From: VFBF01 sp964530695 | Lineage (GTDB): Bacteria > Pseudomonadota > Alphaproteobacteria > Caulobacterales > Aquidulcibacteraceae | NCBI GenBank assembly: GCA_964530695.1 | Contig: CAZGYQ010000047.1 | Coordinates: 1 to 25,412, forward strand | Length of the DNA: 25,412 nt | Reading direction: 5' to 3' | Shown: piece by piece, positions 14,070 through 22,095 of the stretch | Position numbering within the stretch: the first letter of the stretch is position 1 | Layout of the letters: each line of letters begins with the position of its first letter | Translations under genes and position numbers: made by a program | The notes under the pieces: model-generated | Told to the model about the DNA's origin: nothing | Seen by the model: only the letters and a program-made list of their open reading frames with translations | Databases searched by the model: none

Positions 14070-15335
14070 CTAGGCCGCCCCCCGTTCCCGCCCAAACATC
14101 CCCGGCGGCGGCGCCGTCTCCTCCATCAGGCTTTCCTTGATCGCGCGCGGGGCGCCGAACAGGTGGCCTTGTGCGTAGGGAATCTCAAGTTCGAGGATGT
14201 CGGCGACGCTCGCCTCGTCCTCGATGCGCTCGGCGATGATGTCGATGCCGTAGCGGATGAACACCGCGGCCACGTCGTTGGCGGCGATCTCGCGGGTGAT
14301 GCTGGATTTCGGGCGGACGCCTTCGTGGATCAGGCCGTCGATCAGCAGCTTGCCCGGAACCTTGAAGTAGCGCACGCCCGCGCGCTCCAGGTCGACGATG
14401 TCGATGTCGAGCCGCGTGACCTTGTCGATGGAGAAGCGGTAGCCGAGGTCGGCGAGCTTGGCCATCGCGCGCGCTTCCACGCTCGTGCGCGCCTCGAACG
14501 CGTCCTGCGGGATCTCGAAGATCACCGCGCCCGCCATGTCGCGATGCTCGCGCAGGAAGTCGAGGAACTGTGGGAAGAACGCGTCGTCGGACAGCGCGCG
14601 CGGCGTGATGTTGCAGAAGATGGCGACGCGGCGGTCCTTCTGCGCGAGCTTCTTGGTGATCTGCACGCAGCGGAACAGCAGCATATTGTCGATCAGCGGC
14701 ATGAGCCCGGCCTTCTCGGCCGCGGGTATGAAATCGCCCGGCATCATCAGGCGGCCGTTCTCGTCCTTCAGGCGCGTGAAGCCCTCGTAGAACACGCTCT
14801 TGCGCTGCGGCAGCGCGACGATGGGCTGAAGGTGCAGCTCCACGCGATTTTCGTCGAGCGCCTCGCGCACCATGTCGATGGGCCCGCGCGCGCGGCTCGG
14901 CGCGGGGCCTGCGATGCGCGTGATCTCGCTGATGCGCTGATCCATCTGCCGGCCGAGCTTGTCGACGATGCGGTCGATGAGCTTGACCTCGGGTTCGCGC
15001 GGCGGCTCGACGGCGCGGTGCGCAACTTCCGTCACCGCATTGTCGATGCGGTCGATGCGGTCGCCCATGGCGTCCATTTCCGCCACGACCTCGCGATGCG
15101 CGGCGCGCAGCTTGTCCATGTCGGCCTTGATCTTCTTTTCCGTACGCCCGACCGCGCCCGCCGCATGCGCCGCCGAAAGGCCGGCATGGGTCAGCGCCAG
15201 CGCGCAGAAGAGGGCGAGCGCGCCGATGGTCGCTTCGCCGGGCGTCGACCCGCCGACCTGCGCCAGCGCGAGGCCGGTCGTCAGCGCCAGAAGCGTGTAG
15301 CCCGCGTAGAGCAAGGCATGGGTGATCAACGGCAT
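14070..15335 (-). CDS. tipF: TipF-like flagellar positioning protein with degenerate EAL domain
   Basis: A 421-residue protein with the TipF plan: two N-terminal membrane helices (about 4-24 and 36-58), a coiled coil (62-105), a linker and an EAL domain (150-400). In Caulobacter, TipF marks the new pole and recruits flagellar assembly factors when bound to c-di-GMP. In the EAL domain Glu184 is present (YEGF in place of EAL), as are Asn242, Glu274, Lys325 and Glu369, but the DDFGTG motif reads DKVTRL (Asp304, Lys305). Loss of the second Asp and of loop 6 residues argues for c-di-GMP binding without hydrolysis, as known for TipF. Followed by the receiver gene. Confidence 0.88.
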   Translation of the reverse strand: MPLITHALLYAGYTLLALTTGLALAQVGGSTPGEATIGALALFCALALTHAGLSAAHAAGAVGRTEKKIKADMDKLRAAHREVVAEMDAMGDRIDRIDNAVTEVAHRAVEPPREPEVKLIDRIVDKLGRQMDQRISEITRIAGPAPSRARGPIDMVREALDENRVELHLQPIVALPQRKSVFYEGFTRLKDENGRLMMPGDFIPAAEKAGLMPLIDNMLLFRCVQITKKLAQKDRRVAIFCNITPRALSDDAFFPQFLDFLREHRDMAGAVIFEIPQDAFEARTSVEARAMAKLADLGYRFSIDKVTRLDIDIVDLERAGVRYFKVPGKLLIDGLIHEGVRPKSSITREIAANDVAAVFIRYGIDIIAERIEDEASVADILELEIPYAQGHLFGAPRAIKESLMEETAPPPGMFGRERGAA

Positions 15336-15408
15336 GCGTGCGAATCTCTTTGACGCATCATGACATGCCCCGAAGCGTTGACGGAGCCCTAACCGCGTGG
15401 GACCGGGC

Positions 15409-15436
15409 TTGACGAAATTATTGCAAGGCGATAATT
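15409..15436 (+). promoter_or_regulatory. Promoter with embedded operator-like palindrome
   Basis: TTGACG (15409-15414) and GATAAT (15430-15435, 15-nt spacer, or ATAATT at 16) precede the DUF2975/XRE cassette. AATTATTGC-AAG-GCGATAATT (15416-15436) is an inverted repeat with 8 of 9 pairs, and fills the spacer and the -10. A dimeric repressor here would block RNA polymerase; the XRE protein encoded at 16526 is the obvious candidate. Confidence 0.5.
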
Positions 15437-15463
15437 AGTTGCCGTCATACTTGAGAGGGGGCC

Positions 15464-15997
15464 ATGCGGCAACAGAAGTGGGAAGACGCGGTCGTCCGCG
15501 CCGCGGCCGAGGCGAGCCGGCTGGAGCCGCTGGCGACGGCGCTGCTGGTCGGCGCGATCCTGGTGCTGGTCGGCAACGGTCTCCTTGAGCCGTTGATGTT
15601 CGGAGCCGGCGAGGAAGGCCCGCCGATCGACGAGATGCTGCGCGACGCCGGGCGCAACCTGCTTCAGGCCTCGCCCGCGATTGCGCTGATCTGGGGGCTG
15701 GCCGAAACGCGCAGCTATCTCGGACGCCTCGCCAAGGGCGAAGTGTGGGGACCTGCGACCATGCAGATGCTCGGACGCGTCGGCGATGCGCTGCTGTCGG
15801 CGTCGGTGCTGGCGATCTTCATCGCGCCGACGCTTGAGGAATGGATCGAAGGCTCGGTCGGCGTGCGGGTGGACTGGGACGCCGGATACATGGCGCTCGC
15901 CGGGCTGGGGCTGCTGCTGACGCTCATCTCGCGCGTGGTGCGCAACGTCGTCGAGGTCGCCGCGGCGCTGAAGCAGGAAAACGACGAGATCGTGTGA
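15464..15997 (+). CDS. DUF2975-like membrane protein 1
   Basis: A 177-residue inner-membrane protein with four hydrophobic segments, including ALLVGAILVLVGNGLLEPL and a late GYMALAGLGLLLTLISRVV. Between helices 2 and 3 is YLGRLAKGEVWGPATMQML, matching the F-x-x-L-x-x-G-x-x-F-s/t-x-x-N signature of DUF2975, a family usually encoded next to a small XRE regulator. A Shine-Dalgarno GAGAGGG (15453-15459) precedes ATG 15464. Its stop overlaps the start of the next gene by one base (TGATG). Function unknown; family assignment rests on the pattern and the gene partner. Confidence 0.75.
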   Translation: MRQQKWEDAVVRAAAEASRLEPLATALLVGAILVLVGNGLLEPLMFGAGEEGPPIDEMLRDAGRNLLQASPAIALIWGLAETRSYLGRLAKGEVWGPATMQMLGRVGDALLSASVLAIFIAPTLEEWIEGSVGVRVDWDAGYMALAGLGLLLTLISRVVRNVVEVAAALKQENDEIV

Positions 15998-16521
15998 TGG
16001 GCGTCATGACACTTCCAACTGGCGCGGACATCGCCGACATCCGCAGGCGCGGTCGCGAAACGCAGGCGCTTGTCTTCATCGTCCTCGCGCTCGCCGCGAC
16101 GAGCATCGTGGGCGATGTGGTCGCCGGTCCGCTCATTCGTCTGTTTCAGGGAACGGCGGCGGCGCCGCAGTTGCTCGGCGGCATCCGCGACAACGTGATC
16201 GAGGCGTTGCCGATCATCATACTACTCAGTGGCCTCTGGAGCGCGCAGCGCGTATTCGGGCGCGTGGCGGACGGCGAGGTGTTCACGGCCGCCAACGCGG
16301 CCGGGGTCGGCGAGATCGGGTCCGCCATGGGCTGGTGCGGTTTCGCCGAAGTGGTGATGGTTCCCACGATCAAGGCGTGGGTAGCGCATACGGGCGGCCT
16401 CGACTTTGCACTGGAAGGATGGGCCATCGTGCTCAGCGCGCTCGGCGGCGCGGTGGTGCTGTTCGGGCGCATCTGGGCGCTCGCGGTCGAGATAAAGGCC
16501 GACGCGGACCAGATCATCTGA
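15997..16521 (+). CDS. DUF2975-like membrane protein 2
   Basis: A 174-residue paralog of the preceding protein, also with four membrane segments and the signature VFGRVADGEVFTAANAAGVG between helices 2 and 3. The N-terminal 22 residues are polar with an RRRGRE cluster, expected on the cytoplasmic side. ATG 15997 overlaps the upstream stop, giving coupled translation; ATG 16006 is an alternative. The low identity to the first copy in spite of the common signature indicates an old duplication and perhaps a heteromeric complex. Unknown function. The XRE gene follows after 4 nt. Confidence 0.75.
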   Translation: MGVMTLPTGADIADIRRRGRETQALVFIVLALAATSIVGDVVAGPLIRLFQGTAAAPQLLGGIRDNVIEALPIIILLSGLWSAQRVFGRVADGEVFTAANAAGVGEIGSAMGWCGFAEVVMVPTIKAWVAHTGGLDFALEGWAIVLSALGGAVVLFGRIWALAVEIKADADQII

Positions 16522-16525
16522 GACC

Positions 16526-16771
16526 ATGCCCGTCATCGTCCGCCTCGACGTGATGCTGGCGCTGCGCAAGAAGCGCGCGAAGGATCTCGCCGCCGAAATC
16601 GGCATCACCGAAGCCAATCTTTCGCTGCTGCGCACGGGAAAGGTGAAGGGCGTGCGTTTCGACACGCTCTCGCGGATCTGCGCCGCGCTTGACTGCAAGC
16701 CGGGCGACATTCTCGATTTCGTGGAAGGCGAGGAGCCCTCGGCGCCCGACGCGGCGTCGGGGGCGGTGTAG
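16526..16771 (+). CDS. Small XRE-family regulator (HTH_26 / YozG type)
   Basis: An 81-residue DNA-binding protein. It has the compact form of YozG-type regulators: IVRLDVMLALRKKRAKDLAA, then the helix-turn-helix EIGITEANLSLLRTGKVKGV and the typical RFDTLSRICAALDCKPGDIL. The last 14 residues are a disordered Ala/Pro/Ser tail. In Bacillus and many proteobacteria such regulators are paired with DUF2975 membrane proteins, as here (4 nt apart). It probably autoregulates the cassette through the palindrome at 15416-15436. Its stop is 3 nt from the convergent TadG-like gene. Confidence 0.92.
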   Translation: MPVIVRLDVMLALRKKRAKDLAAEIGITEANLSLLRTGKVKGVRFDTLSRICAALDCKPGDILDFVEGEEPSAPDAASGAV

Positions 16772-16774
16772 CCG

Positions 16775-18067
16775 TCAGTCGATCAGACGCACCGCGTCGC
16801 GACGCGGACCAACGCCCGGCGGCGCTTCGATGTCGGAGCCGGCGTAGTCGGCGTTGAGATAGAGTCGCGGGTTGCCGGTCAGCGTGAGCTGGTTGGCCAC
16901 GATCACCGTCCAGTCCGACTGGCGCGCGACATCGCTCTTGCCGGAAACCATCAGTTCCGCGTCGGGCACGTAGATGACGCCGTCGAGGCGCTCGACGTGC
17001 GTGCTGTCGATCTCGAAACGCTTCGTGTTGCCGCGATCGGCCATCATGATAAATCCGGCGAGCGGTCCCGATTGCCTCCCGGTGAGATTGATCAGGGCGT
17101 CTTCCTTGAATTTTGTCTGCCATTCCCTGTCGAAGATCAGCACGACATCATCGCCGAGCAGTCGCGCGGCGCCGCGTATCACGAGAGAGCCGAGCGTAAA
17201 CCGGTGCTCGCCGGGCGCTAGCGTGACCACGGCGTCGCCGGCAATGACGATGGAGCCACAGTGCACGCCGGGCGGGATTGTAAGCGCGCCTGTAGTGATC
17301 TGGAGGGCTGTCGGAGAGGCGCCTTTGCCGACGCACGGCAGACCGGTCACGGCCATCTCGATGTCGGCGAAGGGGTCTTCGACCGCTGGCGCGTCCGTGA
17401 TCGGCGCCGGCGCGATGTCGCCAGAGGCGGCTCCGACGGCCTGGGTCTGACCGGCTTCGATACGCCCGCCGGTGACTTCCAGATCGCCGTTCGAGTGGAC
17501 CAGGCATTCCGGCGCGCGGATTTCCGCGGAGTCCCGCACCAGAAAGTTCCTTTTCAGGGCGTCGTCGAACGCCAGCACGCACAGCGGCTTCATGCCGACC
17601 GATGACGCTGTCGCCGACGATGAGTAATGCCACCCCCCCGGGGGCAGGAGATCGCCGAACAGGGACGGACGCGCTGCGTCGAGGCGCACAGTTACGCCCT
17701 TGGTTCCTCCCGAGATCGCCGCGACCTTGGCGGTGACCGACAGGGAAGGCGCGTTTCGCCACTCCGAGATGACGCTCTCCGCCATGGCCTGAGCTTGTTC
17801 CAGCGCGTTGCTTTCGCTCAGCGCGACCGACAGGCTGCGCGCGCCGGCCAGTGCGGCTGCCTCGGCGATGGAACGCATCCTTTGTCGGTCATTCAGGATG
17901 CTGGCGACGTCGATCGCGCCAAACGCAAGCGTCACAGCTCCTGGGATCGATAGCGCGACGATGAGGGCCACATTACCGCCTCTGGCGCGCCAGAGCGCCC
18001 CGCAGCGCGCGCCCGCAGGACGTCGTCGCGCGGCGGTTCGTCGCCGGAGGGACAGAAATCGCACCAT
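16775..18067 (-). CDS. TadG-like pilus-assembly family protein
   Basis: A protein of about 430 residues (M6 of the open frame, MVRFLSLRRR; an upstream ATG at 18082 adds five residues and no Shine-Dalgarno decides). An Arg-rich N-terminus is followed by GGNVALIVALSIPGAVTLAF with the G-x-D/A-V-A turn, the typical N-terminal TadE/TadG membrane segment, and by the DRQRMRSIAEAAALAGARSL helix, also typical. The remaining 330 residues are rich in short beta strands with repeated Val/Gly patterns (GALTIPPGVHCGSIVIAG), like a beta-helix or a polymer-type adhesin stalk. Two to four Cys suggest disulfides outside the cytoplasm. No tad secretion genes are near, so it is an orphan. Its role is unknown, perhaps surface attachment. 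Confidence 0.8.
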   Translation of the reverse strand: MVRFLSLRRRTAARRRPAGARCGALWRARGGNVALIVALSIPGAVTLAFGAIDVASILNDRQRMRSIAEAAALAGARSLSVALSESNALEQAQAMAESVISEWRNAPSLSVTAKVAAISGGTKGVTVRLDAARPSLFGDLLPPGGWHYSSSATASSVGMKPLCVLAFDDALKRNFLVRDSAEIRAPECLVHSNGDLEVTGGRIEAGQTQAVGAASGDIAPAPITDAPAVEDPFADIEMAVTGLPCVGKGASPTALQITTGALTIPPGVHCGSIVIAGDAVVTLAPGEHRFTLGSLVIRGAARLLGDDVVLIFDREWQTKFKEDALINLTGRQSGPLAGFIMMADRGNTKRFEIDSTHVERLDGVIYVPDAELMVSGKSDVARQSDWTVIVANQLTLTGNPRLYLNADYAGSDIEAPPGVGPRRDAVRLID

Positions 18068-18141
18068 GACCAACGGCCACAATGCCTACAAGAACTTAAT
18101 TTTCGTGTTTGAACACAGGGTTTATCTCCGTTAACGGCAAC

Positions 18142-19554
18142 CTACTCCAGTCGCACGATCCGGATCATGTTGGTTTTGCCGGGGCGCCCGAACGGCACGC
18201 CCGCCGTGATGACGATGCGGTCGTCCCTTCCCGCCGCGCCGAGCTTGCGCACGCAGGCTTCGGCCTTGGTGACCATGTCTTCCGTGTCGGATGCGTCTTC
18301 GGTCACCACGCTTGTCACGCCCCACGCGAGGCAGAGCTGGCGGGCGGTCTCGACGCGCGGCGTCATGCCGATGATGCCGCAGCGCGGGCGCTCCCGTGAA
18401 AGGCGCAGGGCCGTGGAGCCCGTTGCCGTGTACGCGACGACCTTCGAGGCGTCGAGCACCTCGGCCATCGCGTGCGCTGACTGGGCGATGGCGTCGGCGG
18501 TGGTCTGCTCGGGTCGCGCGGCGTCACGGGCGAGGTTGGACCAGTGGTCGGGATCGCTTTCCACCGCGCGAATGATGCGATCCATGATTGCGACCGCGCT
18601 CGCGGGGTGACGCCCGACGGCGCTTTCCGCCGACAGCATCACCGCGTCCGCACCCTGATAGACCGCCGTGGCGACGTCGGACGCTTCCGCCCGCGTGGGC
18701 GTCGGTGCGTCGATCATCGATTCCAGCATGTGCGTGGCGACGATGACGGGGCGCCCGAAAATGCGCGCCACGCGGATGATCCGACGCTGTGCGATGGGCA
18801 CCTGCTCTGGCGGCAATTCGACGCCGAGATCGCCGCGTGCGACCATGACTGCGTCAGACAGCTGCGTGATCTCGCCGAGGTCGTCGAGTGCGGCGGGCTT
18901 TTCAATCTTGGAAATGATCTTCGCCCTGTCTCCGATCAGCGCGCGCGCTTCGCGTACGTCGTCGGCCGACTGCACGAAGGAGAGCGCGATGTAGTCCACG
19001 CCCTGGTCGAGCGCGAAGGCGAGATGGTCCTTGTCCTGGTCGGTCAGTGCGGAAATCGGGATGCGGCGCGACGGGACGTTCACGCCCTTGCGGTTCTTCA
19101 GCACCCCGCCGAAATCGACCCGCGCCTCCCGGTGCTTGCCCTTCACGCCAACGATGGTGAGCTGCATCTTGCCGTCGTCGAGCTTCAGGATGTCGCCCAC
19201 CTCGAGCGTCTCGACGATTTCGGGATGCGGCAGGCGGATGATCGCGCCGTCGCCTTTCTCGCGCGAGGCTTCGAGCGTGACGATGTCGTTGTAGCGCAGC
19301 GTGACGCCACCATCGACGAAGTCGCCGACGCGGAGCTTCGGCCCCTGCAGGTCGGCGATGATCGCGATCGGAGCGTCGATGCGGCGCTCGGCCTCGCGGA
19401 TCGTGGCGACGCGCTTGGCGTGCTCGTCCTTCGAGCCGTGACTGAAGTTGAGGCGGAAGCAGTCAACGCCCGCTTCAATCACCATCATCATCCGCTCGGG
19501 CGGGTCGCTCGAGGGTCCGAGGGTCGCTACGATCTTGCAGTCACGGCGGCGCAT
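18142..19554 (-). CDS. pyk: Pyruvate kinase
   Basis: A 470-residue glycolytic enzyme converting phosphoenolpyruvate and ADP to pyruvate and ATP. Key motifs are in order: KIVATLGPSS at residues 7-16, FRLNFSHG (Arg34, Asn36, Ser38, cation and phosphate site), ADLQGPKLRVG at the start of the small B domain, ISKIEKPAAL with the catalytic Lys, and VMVARGDLGVELPPE, the magnesium-binding family signature. The C-terminal domain ends at the usual length with VRLE. Cytoplasmic. It is divergent from the aldo/keto reductase gene and lies 59-74 nt upstream of the TadG-like gene on the same strand. Confidence 0.97.
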   Translation of the reverse strand: MRRRDCKIVATLGPSSDPPERMMMVIEAGVDCFRLNFSHGSKDEHAKRVATIREAERRIDAPIAIIADLQGPKLRVGDFVDGGVTLRYNDIVTLEASREKGDGAIIRLPHPEIVETLEVGDILKLDDGKMQLTIVGVKGKHREARVDFGGVLKNRKGVNVPSRRIPISALTDQDKDHLAFALDQGVDYIALSFVQSADDVREARALIGDRAKIISKIEKPAALDDLGEITQLSDAVMVARGDLGVELPPEQVPIAQRRIIRVARIFGRPVIVATHMLESMIDAPTPTRAEASDVATAVYQGADAVMLSAESAVGRHPASAVAIMDRIIRAVESDPDHWSNLARDAARPEQTTADAIAQSAHAMAEVLDASKVVAYTATGSTALRLSRERPRCGIIGMTPRVETARQLCLAWGVTSVVTEDASDTEDMVTKAEACVRKLGAAGRDDRIVITAGVPFGRPGKTNMIRIVRLE

Positions 19555-19650
19555 GAGAATTACCTCTCCGACTCAGCGCCGCTTCTAGCGCTCCTTGTCG
19601 CGCAGCGGGAGTGGGGTGCTAGGGTGGAGGCCACAATTCAGGAGCCTGTC

Positions 19651-20634
19651 ATGCATTATGTCCGTCTGGGAAACACCGGCTTGAAGGTCTCGCGGATCTG
19701 CCTCGGGTGCATGTCTTATGGCGACGGCGGCAAGGGCGCGCACCCCTGGGCCATGGGGGAGGCGGAGGCGCGCGCGTATTTCCAGAAGGCGGTCGAGGCT
19801 GGGATCAACTTTTTCGACACCGCCAACGTCTATTCCGACGGCGCCAGCGAGGAAGTGACCGGCAAGCACCTCAGGGCGCTCGCGCCGCGTGACGAGATCG
19901 TGGTCGCCACCAAGGTCCATGGCGTGATGCGGCCGAAGGACCCGAACGGGCGCGGCCTCTCGCGCAAGGCCATCCTGACCGAGATCGACCACAGCCTCAG
20001 CCGCCTCGGCATGGACTACGTCGATCTCTACCAGATCCATCGCTGGGACCATGAAACGGCGATCGAGGAGACGCTGGAGGCGTTGCACGACGTTGTGAAG
20101 GCCGGGAAGGCCCGCTACATCGGCGCTTCAAGCATGTGGTCGTGGCAGTTCATGCAGGCCCTCGCCATCCAGAAGGCGAACGGCTGGGCGCGCTTCGTGT
20201 CGATGCAGAACCATCTCAACCTGCTCTACCGCGAGGAAGAGCGCGAGATGTTGCCGCTGTGCAGGGATCAGGGCATTGGCGTCATCCCATGGTCGCCGCT
20301 GGCGCGCGGACGTCTTGCCCGCGAGCCCGATGCGAAGACCGCGCGCGTGGAAACCGACCGCTTCGACAAGGTCCTCTATGCCCGCACCGAGGAGGCCGAC
20401 CGCCGGGTCATCGATCGCGTGGGCGACATCGCCAAGGAGCGAGGCCTGCCGCGCGCGCAGATCGCGCTGGCGTGGTTGCTGGCGAAACCGGAGGTGACCG
20501 CACCCATCGTCGGCGCGACGAAGCCGGGGCAACTGGAAGACGCGGTCGCAGCGGTAAGCGTGAAGCTCTCGGCGGAAGAGGTCACGCGCCTGCAGGAACC
20601 CTACGTTCCCCACATGCCAGCCGGATTTGCGTGA
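19651..20634 (+). CDS. Aldo/keto reductase
   Basis: A 327-residue NADPH-dependent oxidoreductase of the AKR superfamily. The catalytic tetrad is complete: Asp56 and Tyr61 (FFDTANVYSDG), Lys88 (VATKVHG) and His130 (YQIHRWD). The C-terminal cofactor part VTAPIVGATKPGQLEDAV is also intact. The KVHGVMRP and HETAIEETLEALHDVV context is that of the AKR11/YajO-type general stress subfamily, which reduces aldehydes and ketones; no specific substrate can be named. ATG 19651 has a Shine-Dalgarno AGGAG at 19640-19644. The far longer open frame upstream is antisense to pyruvate kinase and rejected. It converges with the MpaB-family gene, three bases between stops. Confidence 0.94.
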   Translation: MHYVRLGNTGLKVSRICLGCMSYGDGGKGAHPWAMGEAEARAYFQKAVEAGINFFDTANVYSDGASEEVTGKHLRALAPRDEIVVATKVHGVMRPKDPNGRGLSRKAILTEIDHSLSRLGMDYVDLYQIHRWDHETAIEETLEALHDVVKAGKARYIGASSMWSWQFMQALAIQKANGWARFVSMQNHLNLLYREEEREMLPLCRDQGIGVIPWSPLARGRLAREPDAKTARVETDRFDKVLYARTEEADRRVIDRVGDIAKERGLPRAQIALAWLLAKPEVTAPIVGATKPGQLEDAVAAVSVKLSAEEVTRLQEPYVPHMPAGFA

Positions 20635-20637
20635 GCC

Positions 20638-21585
20638 TCATTCTGTGGCGGCCTGGCGCCTCGCTCGGGCCGCAACAAGCCGCGCCTGCGCCGTCGCGCT
20701 CCGGTAGAGAAAATCCGCCGGCAAGCCCAGCCGCACGCACGCCTGCGCCGGCGGGGCGTTCCTGATGGGGATGCGATCGGCGAGAACGCCGAGAAAACGG
20801 ACCGCGGCGGCGCCCATCGGGGTCAGGTCGTATTCACGGCCAAGCTGCAGCTTTTCCCGCGCCAGCGGCGGCAGGATCGACACGGATGCGCGTGCAAGCT
20901 GGCGATGGAGGCTTTTCGGCGCGCCCGGCGCTGCGCGACCGCTCTCGATGATCGACAGGAACTCACGCACGATCGGATGCGGCTCGAAGCGCGGCGCGAG
21001 ATGCGCCATCATGGCGAGGAAATCGGCGGTCGAGGCCGGCGACGTCCGCACGCCGTAGAGACGTGAAACGGGAACGGCCTCCGCAAGGAAGCGCGCCTTG
21101 TCCGCCGCGCTGACCGGACTGACGAAGCGATCGTACGCGGTGAGAAAGCCGAAGCCCGCCGTGGCGCTCACCCAGTCCAGCAGTTCGGGATCGAGCGCAC
21201 GGTAGGTTTCGCCGTCCTCCGTCGCGCCGGACACCCGCGCGTGCATGTTGTTGACGCCCTGGATGACGCGCCGCGCAGCATCCTGGGGTCCATAGACGCC
21301 GACCATCGCCGCCATGCCGGTGCGACGCGAGCGACCGATCGGGTCGGCCTTGAAGGTGGAGTGGGCCCAGACGCCGGAACGGATGCGGGGATCGGCGAAT
21401 TCCAGCAGCACGCCCGCGACGCCGCCGACAGCAAGTGCGATCGGGTTCTTGTAGATCCGCCAGTGGACTGAATCCGGGCCCAGAATGGCGGGTGCGCCGG
21501 CCGGTGCCGCGAAATCGACCTTCCAGCCGAGGTAGGAGTGGATAGCCGCCATGGCGCGATCCGCAAGGTCAACGCGGGGATTCAA
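20638..21585 (-). CDS. MpaB-family (DUF2236) oxygenase-like protein
   Basis: A 315-residue protein of the MpaB/DUF2236 family, related to latex-clearing oxygenase and putative haem-binding oxygenases. Family landmarks: VHWRIYKNPIALAVGGVAGV near residues 40-59, LLEFADPRIRSGV, and GVNNMHARVSG, in which His115 and Arg117 are the conserved pair thought to bind the haem or metal. The central LTAYDRFVSP is also typical. The start at 21585 is TTG; ATG 21552 (residue 12, MAAIHSYLGW) is possible, since neither has a Shine-Dalgarno, while the nearby ATG at 21587-21589 is in another frame. Substrate unknown. Confidence 0.85.
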   Translation of the reverse strand: MNPRVDLADRAMAAIHSYLGWKVDFAAPAGAPAILGPDSVHWRIYKNPIALAVGGVAGVLLEFADPRIRSGVWAHSTFKADPIGRSRRTGMAAMVGVYGPQDAARRVIQGVNNMHARVSGATEDGETYRALDPELLDWVSATAGFGFLTAYDRFVSPVSAADKARFLAEAVPVSRLYGVRTSPASTADFLAMMAHLAPRFEPHPIVREFLSIIESGRAAPGAPKSLHRQLARASVSILPPLAREKLQLGREYDLTPMGAAAVRFLGVLADRIPIRNAPPAQACVRLGLPADFLYRSATAQARLVAARARRQAATE

Positions 21586-21790
21586 CCATGTCGCGTGTCA
21601 GACGCAAACCCGCGACACGCCGTTGGCGGTGCGACAATTTCCGTGTTGACTGACCGTCATTTGCTTATCTGAAGCGGACGTGGTACCAATCCTCATCGAC
21701 ATCGTTTTTGGTTCGGTTGTTCTCCAGATCTGTCGCGTTTCCGGACGCTTCGGGCCCCGGACCCTTCCTCTGCCATTCCCGATCTGATCA

Positions 21791-21811
21791 CGCAGCGCAT
21801 CCAGCGCTGCG
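21791..21811 (+). promoter_or_regulatory. Hairpin in the cold-shock leader
   Basis: CGCAGCGC-ATCCA-GCGCTGCG, a perfect 8-bp stem with a five-base loop, 26 nt before the cold-shock ATG. The 21590-21837 region is otherwise without a gene and gives a long leader, as usual for cspA-type mRNAs. A Shine-Dalgarno AGGTG (21828-21832) lies between it and the start. A role in temperature-dependent translation is inferred. Confidence 0.45.
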
Positions 21812-21837
21812 CGCACTATGTCTACCCAGGTGTTACA

Positions 21838-22047
21838 ATGACTGTTGGTACTGTTAAGTGGTTCAACCCGGACAAGGGCTTTGGTTTCATCCAGCCGGAC
21901 AACGGCGGCCCGGACGTGTTCGTTCACATTTCGGCCGTTGAGCGCGCCGGCTTCAACACGCTGAAGGAAGGTCAAAAGATCTCCTTCGAACTTGAGAAGG
22001 ACCAGCGCTCCGGCAAGATGTCGGCGGGACAGCTCTCTGCTGTCTGA
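21838..22047 (+). CDS. CspA-family cold-shock protein
   Basis: A 69-residue cold-shock domain protein. It carries both nucleic-acid-binding motifs, RNP1 KGFGFI (residues 13-18) and RNP2 VFVHIS (27-32), in the order and spacing of CspA, with the WFN at 8-10 that also stacks on bases. It binds single-stranded RNA/DNA as an RNA chaperone in the cytoplasm. The start at 21838 fits the family exactly (MTVGTVKWFN) and AGGTG precedes it by five bases. It has a long leader with a hairpin and is followed by a strong terminator, so is monocistronic. Confidence 0.97.
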   Translation: MTVGTVKWFNPDKGFGFIQPDNGGPDVFVHISAVERAGFNTLKEGQKISFELEKDQRSGKMSAGQLSAV

Positions 22048-22056
22048 GCTGCTGAG

Positions 22057-22079
22057 CGTGACGCCGCCTAGGCGTCGCG
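22057..22079 (+). other. Short hairpin after the cold-shock gene
   Basis: GACGCC-GCCTA-GGCGTC (22060-22076) extends by two to three further pairs to 22057-22079. It begins 10 nt after the stop codon and has no U-tract. It may protect the 3' end of the mRNA. The true terminator is the next hairpin. Confidence 0.4.
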
Positions 22080-22095
22080 ACCGGAACTGAAGGCA

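Noticed and set aside
13806..15353. 515-codon open frame antisense to tipF
   Set aside because: Antisense shadow of tipF with His/Asp/Ala-rich composition and no Shine-Dalgarno.
18128..18137. CCGTTAACGG palindrome between pyk and the TadG-like gene as CtrA site or terminator
   Set aside because: No second TTAA at seven bases and no stem of useful length with a U-tract.
18544..19650. Long N-terminal extension of the aldo/keto reductase frame
   Set aside because: Lies antisense to pyruvate kinase; the enzyme begins at ATG 19651 with a proper Shine-Dalgarno.
21646..21670. TTGACT and TTATCT as promoter of the cold-shock gene
   Set aside because: Spacing is only 13 nt; no convincing -10 at 16-18 nt, so the promoter position is left open.
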